NCBI GenBank assembly: GCA_947500445.1
Contig: CANMSB010000033.1
Span: 1 to 55,634 of the forward strand
Origin: an uncultured Flavobacteriaceae bacterium
GTDB taxonomy: Bacteria; Bacteroidota; Bacteroidia; Flavobacteriales; Flavobacteriaceae
Direction of reading: 5' to 3'
DNA length: 55,634 nucleotides
In this document: positions 7,624-17,421 of the stretch, in pieces
How positions within the stretch are numbered: the first letter of the stretch is position 1
Layout of the letters: every line of letters begins with the position of its first letter
Notes under the pieces: model-generated
What the model saw: only the letters and a program-made list of their open reading frames with translations
Database searches by the model: none
What the model was told of the DNA's origin: nothing
Position numbers and translations under genes: made by a program

Positions 7624-9291
7624 ATGAAAAAACAGTTTATCAAAGTTGTACTTTCTTGCGCAGTTGTCGCAGGCGGCTTTACGGTTACCAGCTGTAAAAA
7701 ATCCTCTGGCGGAAAAGATGTTTCTAGAGCGACCGGCTGGAAAATCAACGCAAAAGAAGGAGGTTTCCAATACAATACCGATTTCAAGGAGCAAGAAACT
7801 GCTCCCGGTCTGGTATTTGTAGAAGGTGGTACGTTTACCAAAGGTAAGGTACAGGATGACGTAATGCACGATTGGGACAATACACCTACATCACAGCACG
7901 TACAGTCGTTTTACATGGATGAAACGGAAGTGACGAATGTAATGTATTTGGAATATTTGGACTATCTAAAAAGTGTATATCCTCCAGAAAACCCGATGTA
8001 CGCCAATATTTATAAAGGTGCATTGCCCGATACCTTGGTATGGAGAAACCGTTTGGGCTTTAACGAAACCATGACCAACAACTACCTAAGGCACCCTGCT
8101 TATGCGGAGTATCCTGTTGTAGGTGTCAATTGGATTCAAGCGACCCAGTTTGCCGAGTGGCGTACGGACCGTGTGAACGAAGTATTGTTGGAGCGTGAGG
8201 GCTATTTGGCCAAGGACGCCAAGTACAAGGCAGCTACCGGCGAAGTAGGCGGAACGTTCAGTACGGAAGCGTATTTGAACCGACCTGAATCGGTTTATAA
8301 CGGTCAAATCGATTCGTTACAGGGAAAACAGAAAAAAGACAGTGTAAATACCTATGCCAAGCGCAGCAGTGGTGTTATTATTCCGGAATATCGTTTACCA
8401 ACGGAAACGGAATGGGAATATGCCGCTCAGGCAAACCAAGGCTCAAGGGAATACAACAACTACAGAGGACGTAAAAAATATCCATGGGAAGGTGATTATA
8501 CCAGAAATGGACAACGCGTAGGACGTGGTGACCAATTGGCCAACTTCAAGCAAGGAAAAGGAGATTACGGTGGAATTGCCGGATGGTCCGATGATGGTGC
8601 CGATATTACCGCACAGGTAATGTCCTACAAACCAAACGACTTGGGATTGTATGATATGGCGGGTAACGTCGCCGAATGGGTAGCCGATGTATACCGACCT
8701 ATCGTTGACGATGAGATAAGTGATTTCAACTACTACAGGGGTAACATTTACATGAAAACGGCCATCGGCGAAGATGGAAAAGTAAATATCCTTAGGGACA
8801 GCATCATGTACGATACCCTACCTAACGGTAAAATTGTAGCGGTAAACCTTCCGGGAGAAATAAAAATGGTTCCGGTGGACGAAAACGAAACCTATTTAAG
8901 AACCAATTTCGATTCCAGTGATAACCGAGGATATCGTGATGGTGATGCAGGTTCATCGAGATTCTTTGATCAGTTCAGTGACGAAGAGGATGAAGAGGAC
9001 CAAAGAAAAATGTACGATTCGCCAAAACACAAGGTGGAACGCGATTCTTCGGGCAACCTGATCCGTCAGTACGATAAGTCGAACAACAGAACTACCCTGA
9101 TCAATGATGAAGTAAGGGTATTCAAAGGAGGCTCTTGGAGAGACCGTGCCTATTGGTTGGATCCTGCACAACGAAGGTACTTGCCACAATATATGGCTAC
9201 CGATTATATCGGTTTCCGATGTGCCATGTCCAGAGTTGGTTCCAAGTCCAAAACAAAGAACAAAACACCACGCGGCAAGAAAGCAAAATAA
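7624..9291 (+). CDS. gldJ: Gliding motility lipoprotein GldJ
   Basis: A 555-residue lipoprotein with the signal ending in TVTSC (lipid Cys24). The body has the formylglycine-generating-enzyme-like fold (SUMF1/FGE-sulfatase family): YMDETEVTNVMYLEYL, YPVVGVNWIQATQFAEWR, YRLPTETEWEYAA, GLYDMAGNVAEWVADVY and the C-terminal VFKGGSWRDRAYWLDPAQRRY...IGFRCAMS. GldJ is a gliding-motility protein needed for assembly of the type IX secretion and motility apparatus; it is structural, not an FGE enzyme. The C-terminal Lys-rich tail and an acidic stretch near residue 455 are typical linkers. It is followed by a strong terminator and then murF, the common order in this family. Confidence 0.95.
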   Translation: MKKQFIKVVLSCAVVAGGFTVTSCKKSSGGKDVSRATGWKINAKEGGFQYNTDFKEQETAPGLVFVEGGTFTKGKVQDDVMHDWDNTPTSQHVQSFYMDETEVTNVMYLEYLDYLKSVYPPENPMYANIYKGALPDTLVWRNRLGFNETMTNNYLRHPAYAEYPVVGVNWIQATQFAEWRTDRVNEVLLEREGYLAKDAKYKAATGEVGGTFSTEAYLNRPESVYNGQIDSLQGKQKKDSVNTYAKRSSGVIIPEYRLPTETEWEYAAQANQGSREYNNYRGRKKYPWEGDYTRNGQRVGRGDQLANFKQGKGDYGGIAGWSDDGADITAQVMSYKPNDLGLYDMAGNVAEWVADVYRPIVDDEISDFNYYRGNIYMKTAIGEDGKVNILRDSIMYDTLPNGKIVAVNLPGEIKMVPVDENETYLRTNFDSSDNRGYRDGDAGSSRFFDQFSDEEDEEDQRKMYDSPKHKVERDSSGNLIRQYDKSNNRTTLINDEVRVFKGGSWRDRAYWLDPAQRRYLPQYMATDYIGFRCAMSRVGSKSKTKNKTPRGKKAK

Positions 9292-9314
9292 GCCCCGTAA
9301 GCATAGCATAAGTT

Positions 9315-9346
9315 AAAGTCCCGACCTCACCGTCGGGACTTTTTTT
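9315..9346 (+). terminator. Intrinsic terminator after gldJ
   Basis: Hairpin AAGTCCCGA/TCGGGACTT with an 8-base loop and a T-run. It lies 24 bases after the gldJ stop and directly before the murF promoter box. Confidence 0.9.
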
Positions 9347-9347
9347 A

Positions 9348-9355
9348 TACTTTTG
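9348..9355 (+). promoter_or_regulatory. Candidate -7 box of murF
   Basis: TACTTTTG matches the Bacteroidota -7 consensus TAnnTTTG exactly. It overlaps the end of the gldJ terminator and ends only five bases before the murF ATG, so transcription would begin at or next to the start codon (leaderless mRNA). A clear -33 TTG is not seen at the right distance. Confidence 0.45.
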
Positions 9356-9359
9356 TTTT

Positions 9360-10637
9360 ATGATGATTCCTGAATTACACTCCCTGTTTTTAAAGTACCC
9401 CACGGCGGTTACCGATACCCGTAACATAATTCCCGACAGTATCTTTTTCGCCTTGAAAGGGGAACATTTTAACGGGAACCGATTTGCCTCGGAAGCCTTG
9501 GAAAAAGGGGCAGCCTATGCTGTTGTGGACGAAGCGGAATACCGAACGGACGATAGGATCGTTCTGGTGGACGATGTGCTAAAAACACTTCAGCAACTTG
9601 CCACCTTCCACCGTCGTCATAGCAATGCAAAGGTCATCGCACTGACCGGTAGCAACGGGAAAACGACCACCAAGGAATTGATACGGGAGGTACTTTCCAA
9701 AAAATACGCGACCATTGCCACCAAGGGCAACCTGAACAACCATATTGGGGTGCCGCTCACCTTGTTATCGATCGCGGAGGATACCGAAATGGCCATAGTG
9801 GAAATGGGTGCCAACCACCAACGGGAAATCGCTTTTTTGGCCGATATCGCGCAACCGGATTTTGGATACATCACCAATTTTGGAAAGGCCCATTTAGAGG
9901 GTTTTGGCGGTGTGGAAGGAGTGATCAAAGGAAAGAGCGAACTGTACACCCATTTATTGGAACACAAAAAGTCGGTTTTCATGAATGCCGATGACCCCAT
10001 CCAGTATGAAAAATTGGGTGCCTATATTCATAAGTTCGGTTTCAGTACGGCGAACGAACAATTTTACCGTATTGATTTTCTGGGGGCTGACCCATACGTC
10101 AACCTTAGGTTTGAGGGAACAACGATAGCCACCCACCTGATCGGGGCATATAACTTTACCAACTGCGCCGCAGCGGTGCTCATGGGAAAGTATTTTAATG
10201 TGACCCCGGAACACATCAAACAAGCATTGGAAACCTACGTACCGGACAACAACCGTTCCCAAGTTTTGGAGAAAAACGGCCATCACATTATTTTGGATGC
10301 CTACAATGCCAACCCCACGAGCATGAGGGCGGCATTGGAGCACTTCAGAACGCTCTCGGGTAACACGAAAACCATTTTCTTGGGGGATATGTTCGAGCTG
10401 GGTGATGTCGCCCAAAAGGAACACCGATCGCTTGCCGACCAGGTAGCCAAAATGCAGTTCGATGCCGTTTATTTGGTCGGGGAACACTTTAAGGATACCA
10501 ATACCGACCTGCCCACCTTTGCCTCCTTCGATGCCTTGAAGGAGCACCTGCTTACACATCCTATAGCGGCAAAAAGCACCCTACTGATCAAGGGGTCGAG
10601 AGGGATGGCCTTGGAAAGGGTTTTGGACCTCGTTTGA
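9360..10637 (+). CDS. murF: UDP-N-acetylmuramoyl-tripeptide--D-Ala-D-Ala ligase
   Basis: A 425-residue Mur ligase that adds D-Ala-D-Ala to the UDP-MurNAc-tripeptide, the last cytoplasmic step of the peptidoglycan precursor. The ATP-binding P-loop is TGSNGKTTTKE (Lys101). Further family motifs are NLNNHIGVPLTLL, VEMGANHQREI, the middle-domain NMT-like region around 160-200 and the C-terminal DAYNANPTSMRAALE. It starts MM at 9360; the second Met at 9363 is equally possible. There is almost no leader after the candidate promoter. The downstream 130 bases before cusB hold no gene. Confidence 0.95.
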   Translation: MMIPELHSLFLKYPTAVTDTRNIIPDSIFFALKGEHFNGNRFASEALEKGAAYAVVDEAEYRTDDRIVLVDDVLKTLQQLATFHRRHSNAKVIALTGSNGKTTTKELIREVLSKKYATIATKGNLNNHIGVPLTLLSIAEDTEMAIVEMGANHQREIAFLADIAQPDFGYITNFGKAHLEGFGGVEGVIKGKSELYTHLLEHKKSVFMNADDPIQYEKLGAYIHKFGFSTANEQFYRIDFLGADPYVNLRFEGTTIATHLIGAYNFTNCAAAVLMGKYFNVTPEHIKQALETYVPDNNRSQVLEKNGHHIILDAYNANPTSMRAALEHFRTLSGNTKTIFLGDMFELGDVAQKEHRSLADQVAKMQFDAVYLVGEHFKDTNTDLPTFASFDALKEHLLTHPIAAKSTLLIKGSRGMALERVLDLV

Positions 10638-10769
10638 AGTATTTTATATGTTTTCTTTCCTAGGATTTCTTTGGGTGCCGATGGGCCTCCCTGTAGGACG
10701 GGTACCGCATCCTATGATTACGACAATTTTCCTACGGTACTAGCGAAACATAATAAGATGCTATTCCCC

Positions 10770-12467
10770 CTACTCCAACGTTTTTTTCAAGGTTCCGCAC
10801 TGCAGCATGGCATCGCCAAAATAGGGGTTACGGATTTTTTCTTCCAAACTGAGCCAAGTAGCGCCTTTGTTCCCATCCGCCATCGGACAAAACTGTACAT
10901 GTAGGGGTTTTTCCAAGTCGGTCACCGAAGTCGCCAGGAGTATCACTTGTTCCGATAATGGCTTAAAAGCCTTGCGTTGTTCAGCCAATTGGTTCGATTC
11001 CGATAGGGAGACCGTCCATTTCTTAAGTTGGTCCATGTAAGCCACGATTTCCTTGGGCAGTGGCCCGCTATCGATTGCCGACAGTTCCGCTAACAGTTCC
11101 TTCGCCGCCAAGGATGCTTCGCTGGGTTTTGATGCTACCAAAGCTTCCTTGACTTGAACGTACCGCTGAAAAACCGTTTCGAACGTTGCCGCGCCGACCC
11201 CTTTCAAGTGTAACGGAACGGTACTGCCTTCAATATCCGTATCCGCCCCTTTTTGTGACATCATCGACTTTTTCCCAGACAATTGCGCTGCCGCATCTAT
11301 GGTAAACGTGCCATTGGTTACCACTTCATCACCGGACGACAAACCATTGATCACAATGTAGCTGTCCCCCAAAACATTTCCCAAGTCGACTTCCACCATT
11401 TCAAAAGAAGGCTTTGTGCTATCGGGCTTTACGTAGACCAGCGAACGTTTTCCCGTCCATAGCACTGCCGATTTGGGTACGGTGAGCACTTGCTCCTCCA
11501 TAGCGACCGCTACACGACCCTCAACGAACATCCCCGGTTTCAATGCCCCGCTTTTATTCACCATTGTGGCCCGCACGGAAACGGTACGCTTTTCAGTGTT
11601 CAGAACGGGCTCTATAAAATCGATTTTTGCGGTATACGCTTCTCCTTGAAACGCTTTTGAGGTAATGGTAATTTCCTGTCCGTTTCGCAACATCGGCAAT
11701 TGACTTTCGTAGGCGTCAAAAACGGCCCATACGGTGTAAAGGTTGGACACCCGGAAGAGCGCATCGCCCTGTTCATAAAAATTGCCCTCGGAGGCGAGCA
11801 CTTCGGTCACCGTTCCGGAAACATCGGCGAAAATCGGGAAGTTCAGTATGGGTTTACCCGTTTTTAACACCTCATCGATCTGTGCATCGGTAAGCTTCCA
11901 TAGCCCCAAGGTGTTCCGGGACGAAGCGAAGAGCTTCTCATGCGTTTCCCGGTACGAGGCCGAGGTGAGCAACTTGTCCTGTGCCAGATACATATCGGGA
12001 GCATAAATGGTGCCCAGTTTTTTCCCTTTCTTGATGTACTGCCCTACATAATTGATGTTCAGTGCCTCGATACGTCCGTCGAAAATACTGGTCTGCACGG
12101 CATCGGTACGTTCGTTAGTGGTTATTTTACCGGAAAGCTGCAAGGTGTTTTCATCAAAGGAACCTAGCCCTATAGTCGTAGTTTCTACATTTGCTAACGC
12201 CAGGGCATCCTCGCTCATCTGAAACCGGTTCGACGATACCATTGTTTCGGTTGCGCCTTTTGTCAAATCCATACCACACAACGGGCAAGTGCCCATGTCC
12301 CCTTTTCGTACCTCGGGGTGCATTGCACAGGTGTATACCGCACCCTTCTCGACCGTGGTACCGTTTGCGTGATCGGCATGCCCCTTTTCGCCAAAAAAGA
12401 AGTAACCGATGAGCAGCCCCAAGAGCAGCACTCCTATATATCCGCCATATTTCTTGATAACTTCCAT
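10770..12467 (-). CDS. cusB: Heavy-metal efflux RND adaptor, CusB-like, with metal-binding ends
   Basis: A 565-residue periplasmic adaptor (membrane fusion protein) joining the CusA-type pump to an outer-membrane channel. After a membrane anchor (YIGVLLLGLLIGYFFF) comes a heavy-metal-binding domain, YTCAMHPEVRKGDMGTCPLCGMDL (Cys47, Cys61, Cys64). The middle has HlyD-type lipoyl and barrel segments. The C-terminus is a DUF3347-type domain with HVQFCPMADGNKGATWLS ... PYFGDAMLQCG, whose Met/Cys-rich motif resembles copper-binding partners. The two extra domains suggest copper/silver as substrate; this is inference. It starts seven bases after the cusA stop, in the same operon. No CusC-type outer-membrane channel is nearby. 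Confidence 0.9.
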   Translation of the reverse strand: MEVIKKYGGYIGVLLLGLLIGYFFFGEKGHADHANGTTVEKGAVYTCAMHPEVRKGDMGTCPLCGMDLTKGATETMVSSNRFQMSEDALALANVETTTIGLGSFDENTLQLSGKITTNERTDAVQTSIFDGRIEALNINYVGQYIKKGKKLGTIYAPDMYLAQDKLLTSASYRETHEKLFASSRNTLGLWKLTDAQIDEVLKTGKPILNFPIFADVSGTVTEVLASEGNFYEQGDALFRVSNLYTVWAVFDAYESQLPMLRNGQEITITSKAFQGEAYTAKIDFIEPVLNTEKRTVSVRATMVNKSGALKPGMFVEGRVAVAMEEQVLTVPKSAVLWTGKRSLVYVKPDSTKPSFEMVEVDLGNVLGDSYIVINGLSSGDEVVTNGTFTIDAAAQLSGKKSMMSQKGADTDIEGSTVPLHLKGVGAATFETVFQRYVQVKEALVASKPSEASLAAKELLAELSAIDSGPLPKEIVAYMDQLKKWTVSLSESNQLAEQRKAFKPLSEQVILLATSVTDLEKPLHVQFCPMADGNKGATWLSLEEKIRNPYFGDAMLQCGTLKKTLE

Positions 12468-12474
12468 AAATTCC

Positions 12475-15400
12475 TTAATCCAACTTTTCGGTTCTCAATT
12501 TCGACTCCTGCAGCCAAGCAAAGAGCACCGGCACAACAAAAAGGGTTATCAGGGCCACCAGCATTCCCCCAAAAACGGGAATCGCCATAGGTACCATAAC
12601 ATCGCTCCCCCTTCCAGTAGCCGTTAAAATCGGCAAAAGTGCCAATATGGTGGTCGCAGTGGTCATCAAGCAAGGTCGGATACGTCTTTTTCCCGCCTCC
12701 AACACGGCATCCCGAATGCCCTGTACCGTTTTGGGTCGATTTACGCCAAAACGTTGTTTCAAATAGGTGGCCATGACCACCCCATCGTCCGTGGCAATAC
12801 CAAAAAGGGCAATGAACCCTACCCACACGGCAACGCTCAAATGTACCGTACGTACACCGAACAGTTCCTTAAAGTTAAGGGAACCGGCCCCAAAATTCAT
12901 AAACCAATCCTGACCATACAACCAGATCAACAGGAAACCGCCCGAAAACGCGACCGCCACCCCCGTAAATACCATAAAGGAAATGGCCAAAGATCGAAAC
13001 TGCACATACAAGATCAGCAAGATAACCAACAATACCAAGGGGATTACAAAAAGTAGTGTTTTGGCAGCTCTTTGCTGGTTTTCATATGTTCCCGTAAAGG
13101 AATATTGGATACCCGATGGTAGTTTTAAACTGCCGTTCTTCAATGCCAGCGTAGTTTGCGCCTTGGCATTTTCTACCACGGTTACTGGAGCCTCGTCGCC
13201 CGAACCATCAAAAAGCACATACCCGACCAAAAAACCATCCTCGCTTTTTATGGTCTGTGGTCCCCGCTCATATCGTACCTGCACCAAGTCTGACATTGGA
13301 ACATCGGTTCCATCATGTGCCCGTACATAAACGTCCTTCAACGCTTCAGGGCTGTTCCGATATTCTCTGGGATACCGAACCCGAACACCATAGCGCTCGC
13401 GACCTTCCACAGTTTCGGTAAGCACCTTGCCACCCACCGCTACTTCAAGTACTTCCTGCACCTTGGCAATGGAAATTCCATATCGTGCAATAAGGTTGCG
13501 GTCGATATCCAGCAACAAATAAGGTTTACCGATAATACGGTCCGCAAAAACCGCCTCGCTATTTACCCCGGGAACATCCTTTAACAAGCTTTCCAACTGT
13601 AGTCCAAAAGCGGCTATCTGCTCCAGGTCCTGTCCTTTGATCTTGATTCCCATGGGAGCGCGCATGCCGGTTTGCAACATTACCAAACGTGTTTCGATCG
13701 GTTGTAGCTTTGGCGCCGAAGTTATTCCGGGCAAGGCCGTAGCGGTTTGAATGGCGTTCCAAATGTCTTCTTTGTTCCTGATGTGCTCCCGCCAATTGCG
13801 GTAAAATTCCCCTCCTCTATCGGGTACCAATTCCTTGGCTTCGGCGCCGCTTCCCGAGGAAACGACATCGCCCCGTATCGTTTTGAAACGTCCATTTTCA
13901 TCGGTGGCAAAGGGTATAGGTTTGCCCTTTCCGTCCAAAATATATTCGGGTTTGTAGCGTATTACATTCTCGAACATCGACAAAGGGGCGGGGTCCAATG
14001 CGGAAGCGGTCCTACCTGCTTTACCCACTACCGTTTCAATTTCCGGCATGTTGGCAACGGCCATATCCAACTGGGCCAAAACCCGTTTGTTTTCTTCGAT
14101 ACCGGCATGGGGCATCGCACTCGGCATGAGCAAATAGGCACCTTCATCCAGAGCTGGCATGAACTCTTTCCCCGAACCGAGCATGATGGATAGTCCTAGG
14201 ACGATAAGCACCAAGGGAATACTTAAAAAGGACCATCGATTGCCCATGGCCCAAAGCAGTATGCGTTCGTAATACCTCCCAAAAAATCGTATTCCCCCAA
14301 GAACCAGTAGGCATATCACCGCAACAAAAAGAACGTTCCAAAATACGTTCGCCCCAAAGCCCAATGGTCGCCAATAATACCCCAATAGACAGAGCATGGC
14401 GAACACACTCCAATAGCGTTGTATTTTGTTCTTTTGGGTAGCTTCGGTTCTTTTAAAAGTCGCCAAAAAACCTATCGCGCCCAACCCGATCAGAAACAGT
14501 CCGGAGGCATACCCTATGACCATAATTGCGATTCCGATTAGGATACAGAGTACATCGATCGTTCTTTCCTTTTTTACGGCTTTCCGCTTCTTTTTGAACA
14601 ACCGTGCGGCAAATGGCGGAATTACGAAAAACGTAACGATCATGGCCGCGGTCAATGCAGCGGTTTTGGTAAAGGCCAAGGGTGTGAACAATTTCCCTTC
14701 GGCACCTGTGAGGGTAAATACGGGAACAAAACTAACGATAGTGGTCAGGCCAGCGGTGATAATAGCACCGGAAACCTCTTTTGTAGCTTCAAAAACGACC
14801 GTATTGATGGCCCGTCCTCCTTTATTTAACTGAAGATGCCGAACAATGTTTTCCCCAAGAATGATTCCCATATCGACCATGGTACCAATGGCTATGGCAA
14901 TACCGGACAGGGCCACGATGTTGGCGTCTACCTGAAATAATTTCATCGCGATAAACACCATCAGCACCGCAATGGGCATTAAACTGGACACCAGAACGGC
15001 AATCCGGAGGTTGTAGAGCAACACTAGAATAACCAAAACAACGATCAACGCCTCGAACAACAGGGCGTTCCCCAAGGTATCCAAGGTTTCGTTAATGAGC
15101 TTTGAACGGTCGTAAAACGGAACTACCGTAAGTTTTGAAATGCGACCGTCCTTCAGCTTTTTTGATGGTAGGCCCGGTGCGAGTTCGGCTATTTTTTCTT
15201 TTATCGCGGCGATGGTCCGCATGGGGTTCGCCCCAAAACGCGACACCACCACCCCACCGGCCACTTCGGCACCGTTCTTATCCAAAATGCCCCTTCGCTC
15301 GGCCGGCCCAAGTGATACATTGGCAATATCCTTGATACGGACCGGGGTAAAGTTCTGGACCGCAACTTCGGTGTTTTCGATGTCCTCGATACTCTTGATA

Positions 15401-16167
15401 TATCCAAGGCCCCGTACATAGTACTCGGCCTTGTTTATTTCGAGAGTTTTTGCACCCACATCCTTATTGCTTTCTTTTACCGCGGCAACCACCTCGGAAA
15501 GTGCTATTCCGTATTGGCGCATGAGCTCCGGGGCGATATCAATTTGATATTCCTGCACATAGCCGCCTATGGAAGCTACTTCGGATACTCCGTTTGCCGA
15601 CGCCAGCGTATTTTTTACATAAAAATCCTGAACGCTACGGATCTCGTGCAAATCCCAACCACCGGTGACCTTTCCATCGGCATCCCTTCCCTCCAGGGTA
15701 TACCAGAACAACTGGCCCAAGGCTGTCGCATCAGGGCCCAAACGTGGCCGGACCTCTTCGGGCAATAAATTGTTGGGCAGGGCATTCAGTTTTTCCAAAA
15801 GCCGGCTTCGCGACCAATAGAAATCGATATCGTCGTCAAAAATGACATAGATGCTGGAAAAACCGAACATTGAGGTGCTGCGGACCGTTTTTACACCGGG
15901 CACACCCAGCAGATTAGAACTGAGCGGGTAGGTAATCTGATCTTCGATATCCTGGGGCGACTTTCCTTCCCATTCCGTATATACGATCTGCTGATTTTCA
16001 CCAATATCGGGAATGGCATCGACGGCCACGGGGTCCTTGGGAAACAAGCCGTTACCCAGATCAAAAGGTAGGTGCAAATACCCCCACCCTACCACGAGGA
16101 TCAGTAGCAGTAATGCCACTACTTTATGATCGATTAAAAATTTGATGCTTCTGTTTAGCATTCGCAC
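12475..16167 (-). CDS. cusA: Heavy-metal efflux RND pump, CusA/CzcA family
   Basis: A 1230-residue inner-membrane proton/metal antiporter of the HME-RND family. An N-terminal TM helix, two large periplasmic loops and the second TM bundle are present. The proton-relay motif of TM4 is AIGTMVDMGIILGEN (Asp432, Glu439), and the C-terminal half has GIATDDGVVMATYL. It is about 190 residues longer than E. coli CusA, mainly because of a segment at about 525-632 with roughly four extra hydrophobic helices and a Lys-rich linker between TM6 and TM7. Bacteroidota homologues are often long, so this may be clade-typical. It is the first gene of the cusAB unit and follows a good promoter at 16217-16245. Single copper versus zinc/cobalt specificity cannot be read. 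Confidence 0.92.
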   Translation of the reverse strand: MRMLNRSIKFLIDHKVVALLLLILVVGWGYLHLPFDLGNGLFPKDPVAVDAIPDIGENQQIVYTEWEGKSPQDIEDQITYPLSSNLLGVPGVKTVRSTSMFGFSSIYVIFDDDIDFYWSRSRLLEKLNALPNNLLPEEVRPRLGPDATALGQLFWYTLEGRDADGKVTGGWDLHEIRSVQDFYVKNTLASANGVSEVASIGGYVQEYQIDIAPELMRQYGIALSEVVAAVKESNKDVGAKTLEINKAEYYVRGLGYIKSIEDIENTEVAVQNFTPVRIKDIANVSLGPAERRGILDKNGAEVAGGVVVSRFGANPMRTIAAIKEKIAELAPGLPSKKLKDGRISKLTVVPFYDRSKLINETLDTLGNALLFEALIVVLVILVLLYNLRIAVLVSSLMPIAVLMVFIAMKLFQVDANIVALSGIAIAIGTMVDMGIILGENIVRHLQLNKGGRAINTVVFEATKEVSGAIITAGLTTIVSFVPVFTLTGAEGKLFTPLAFTKTAALTAAMIVTFFVIPPFAARLFKKKRKAVKKERTIDVLCILIGIAIMVIGYASGLFLIGLGAIGFLATFKRTEATQKNKIQRYWSVFAMLCLLGYYWRPLGFGANVFWNVLFVAVICLLVLGGIRFFGRYYERILLWAMGNRWSFLSIPLVLIVLGLSIMLGSGKEFMPALDEGAYLLMPSAMPHAGIEENKRVLAQLDMAVANMPEIETVVGKAGRTASALDPAPLSMFENVIRYKPEYILDGKGKPIPFATDENGRFKTIRGDVVSSGSGAEAKELVPDRGGEFYRNWREHIRNKEDIWNAIQTATALPGITSAPKLQPIETRLVMLQTGMRAPMGIKIKGQDLEQIAAFGLQLESLLKDVPGVNSEAVFADRIIGKPYLLLDIDRNLIARYGISIAKVQEVLEVAVGGKVLTETVEGRERYGVRVRYPREYRNSPEALKDVYVRAHDGTDVPMSDLVQVRYERGPQTIKSEDGFLVGYVLFDGSGDEAPVTVVENAKAQTTLALKNGSLKLPSGIQYSFTGTYENQQRAAKTLLFVIPLVLLVILLILYVQFRSLAISFMVFTGVAVAFSGGFLLIWLYGQDWFMNFGAGSLNFKELFGVRTVHLSVAVWVGFIALFGIATDDGVVMATYLKQRFGVNRPKTVQGIRDAVLEAGKRRIRPCLMTTATTILALLPILTATGRGSDVMVPMAIPVFGGMLVALITLFVVPVLFAWLQESKLRTEKLD

Positions 16168-16216
16168 AGTGCAAAAGAGATCCGTTCGTCGAAAAACCCC
16201 CGTAAACCTTAACGTT

Positions 16217-16245
16217 CAAAAGTACTAAATGATTGCGAAGAACAA
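16217..16245 (-). promoter_or_regulatory. Promoter of cusAB
   Basis: On the minus strand, TTG (16245-16243), an 18-base spacer and TACTTTTG (16224-16217) match the Bacteroidota promoter (-33 TTG, -7 TAnnTTTG). Transcription would start near 16211, leaving a leader of about 45 bases before the cusA ATG. Confidence 0.65.
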
Positions 16246-16471
16246 GGGCATTTTACAAAGAAGCGCTAATGCAAATACCGAGCCATCGGTGGCAGAAATA
16301 AAAAGATATGAAGTTGATGCCCCTTATATTGAAACGAAGTTGGTGCTACAGGCCCAGAATATCCGCAAAACGGGTGAAAAGAAGTGTGACCGCTTGGCGG
16401 TTGTCACCATTGAAAATAATGTAACGGCAAGTTTTAGGAAGCGGTAAGACCCAGTAATACGAATTATTAGT

Positions 16472-16522
16472 TAATACCATTTCTACCTTGAAACTACCCA
16501 AATAAAAAGTTAAAATGGTATA
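16472..16522. repeat. MITE-like repeat, copy 3 (short)
   Basis: TTAATACCATTTCTACCTTG at the left and TAAAATGGTATAA at the right form a short inverted repeat. The inner ACCCAAATAAAAAG matches the left end of the copy at 79-231. It looks like a solo or collapsed form. It lies about 50 bases past the stop of the MscS-like gene. Confidence 0.55.
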
Positions 16523-16569
16523 AAAGGGCAGGGGAAATTGTGGGAACCCTACCCTTTCCAACAACTCAA

Positions 16570-17394
16570 CTATCCGACCTTAACCCTATTTTCCACAATT
16601 TCCTTGATCGGAACAACCAATTTTCCATTTTCGGTGGCAAGCACGACAAAAATCGTATCGATGGCCGTTATGGTACCCTTGGTACCGTTCAACTCAATGG
16701 TATCGCCTATCGCAAAATTCTTTCGGGCATAGAAGGTCGCCAAAAGATTGGACAACATTTCCTTGGACCCCAAACCGAAGGCAATACTGAATGCGAGCAA
16801 AAATGCGCCCAAGACCAACGTGAAATTATTCGTAATGATCGCTGTATCGATTCCCGCCTGGTTTAAAGCGGTAATGGTCACAAAGATCACCAGCAGGTAA
16901 AAAATGATACTACTTACCAATTTCCCACCGGAAAACCCCATCGATTTGAAAACACCGGACAATGCTTTTTTAATCATTTGTGCAGCAAACATGCCTACCA
17001 TAAAAATGACCAACGCACTCAAAAGAATAGGGAGGTAGCGCAATAAATTAGCAATTTCCGAGGAGATGATATGGAGCTTTAAGGTGTCCGCTGCGGCTAT
17101 GATAAATACCAATAACAGCAGGCCTTTTACAAACCCGAGCAATATTTTGGAAACATCGATCTTTACTTGGCTATCACCAAAAAGTTGTGCCTCCTCTATT
17201 TTTTTGGACAGTCCGTCGATATTGGCCAATTTCAGCAGTTTCTTGAGCATGAACCGGATCACCTTATGAATGAGCCATCCAAAAAAGAGAATGACCAAAG
17301 CCCCGATGACATTGGGCAGTATGGAGGCGATATCCCGGATCACAGATCCAAGGGTCTCCGTAACGATGTCTTTCCATTCCGTAATTTGTTCCAT
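16570..17394 (-). CDS. MscS-like mechanosensitive channel family protein
   Basis: A 274-residue inner-membrane protein. About five hydrophobic helices (around 25-50, 85-105, 115-140, 160-180, 190-215) precede an MscS beta-domain-like end: FAIGDTIELNGTKGTITAIDTIFVVLATENGKLVVPIKEIVENRV. The long C-terminal vestibule domain of E. coli MscS is missing, typical for the short membrane-channel relatives in Bacteroidota. Role in osmotic down-shock release is inferred from the family. It is the third gene after an ECF sigma factor and a small protein, all on one strand with gaps of 0 and 27 bases, so the operon may be a stress-response unit. Confidence 0.85.
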   Translation of the reverse strand: MEQITEWKDIVTETLGSVIRDIASILPNVIGALVILFFGWLIHKVIRFMLKKLLKLANIDGLSKKIEEAQLFGDSQVKIDVSKILLGFVKGLLLLVFIIAAADTLKLHIISSEIANLLRYLPILLSALVIFMVGMFAAQMIKKALSGVFKSMGFSGGKLVSSIIFYLLVIFVTITALNQAGIDTAIITNNFTLVLGAFLLAFSIAFGLGSKEMLSNLLATFYARKNFAIGDTIELNGTKGTITAIDTIFVVLATENGKLVVPIKEIVENRVKVG

Positions 17395-17421
17395 AATATT
17401 CTAGAGGTTTAAAGTGTGTTA

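Larger units (their letters stand above)
16168..16569. other. Intergenic region upstream of cusA
   Basis: 402 bases holding the cusAB promoter (16217-16245) and a short copy of the MITE-like repeat (16472-16522). An open frame of 72 codons at 16229-16447 (+) has no recognisable match, begins inside the cusA promoter and has no clear ribosome binding site, so I do not call it a gene. Confidence 0.5.

Noticed and set aside
16229-16447. 72-codon open frame upstream of cusA
   Set aside because: Starts inside the cusA promoter, no recognisable family, no clear ribosome binding site.
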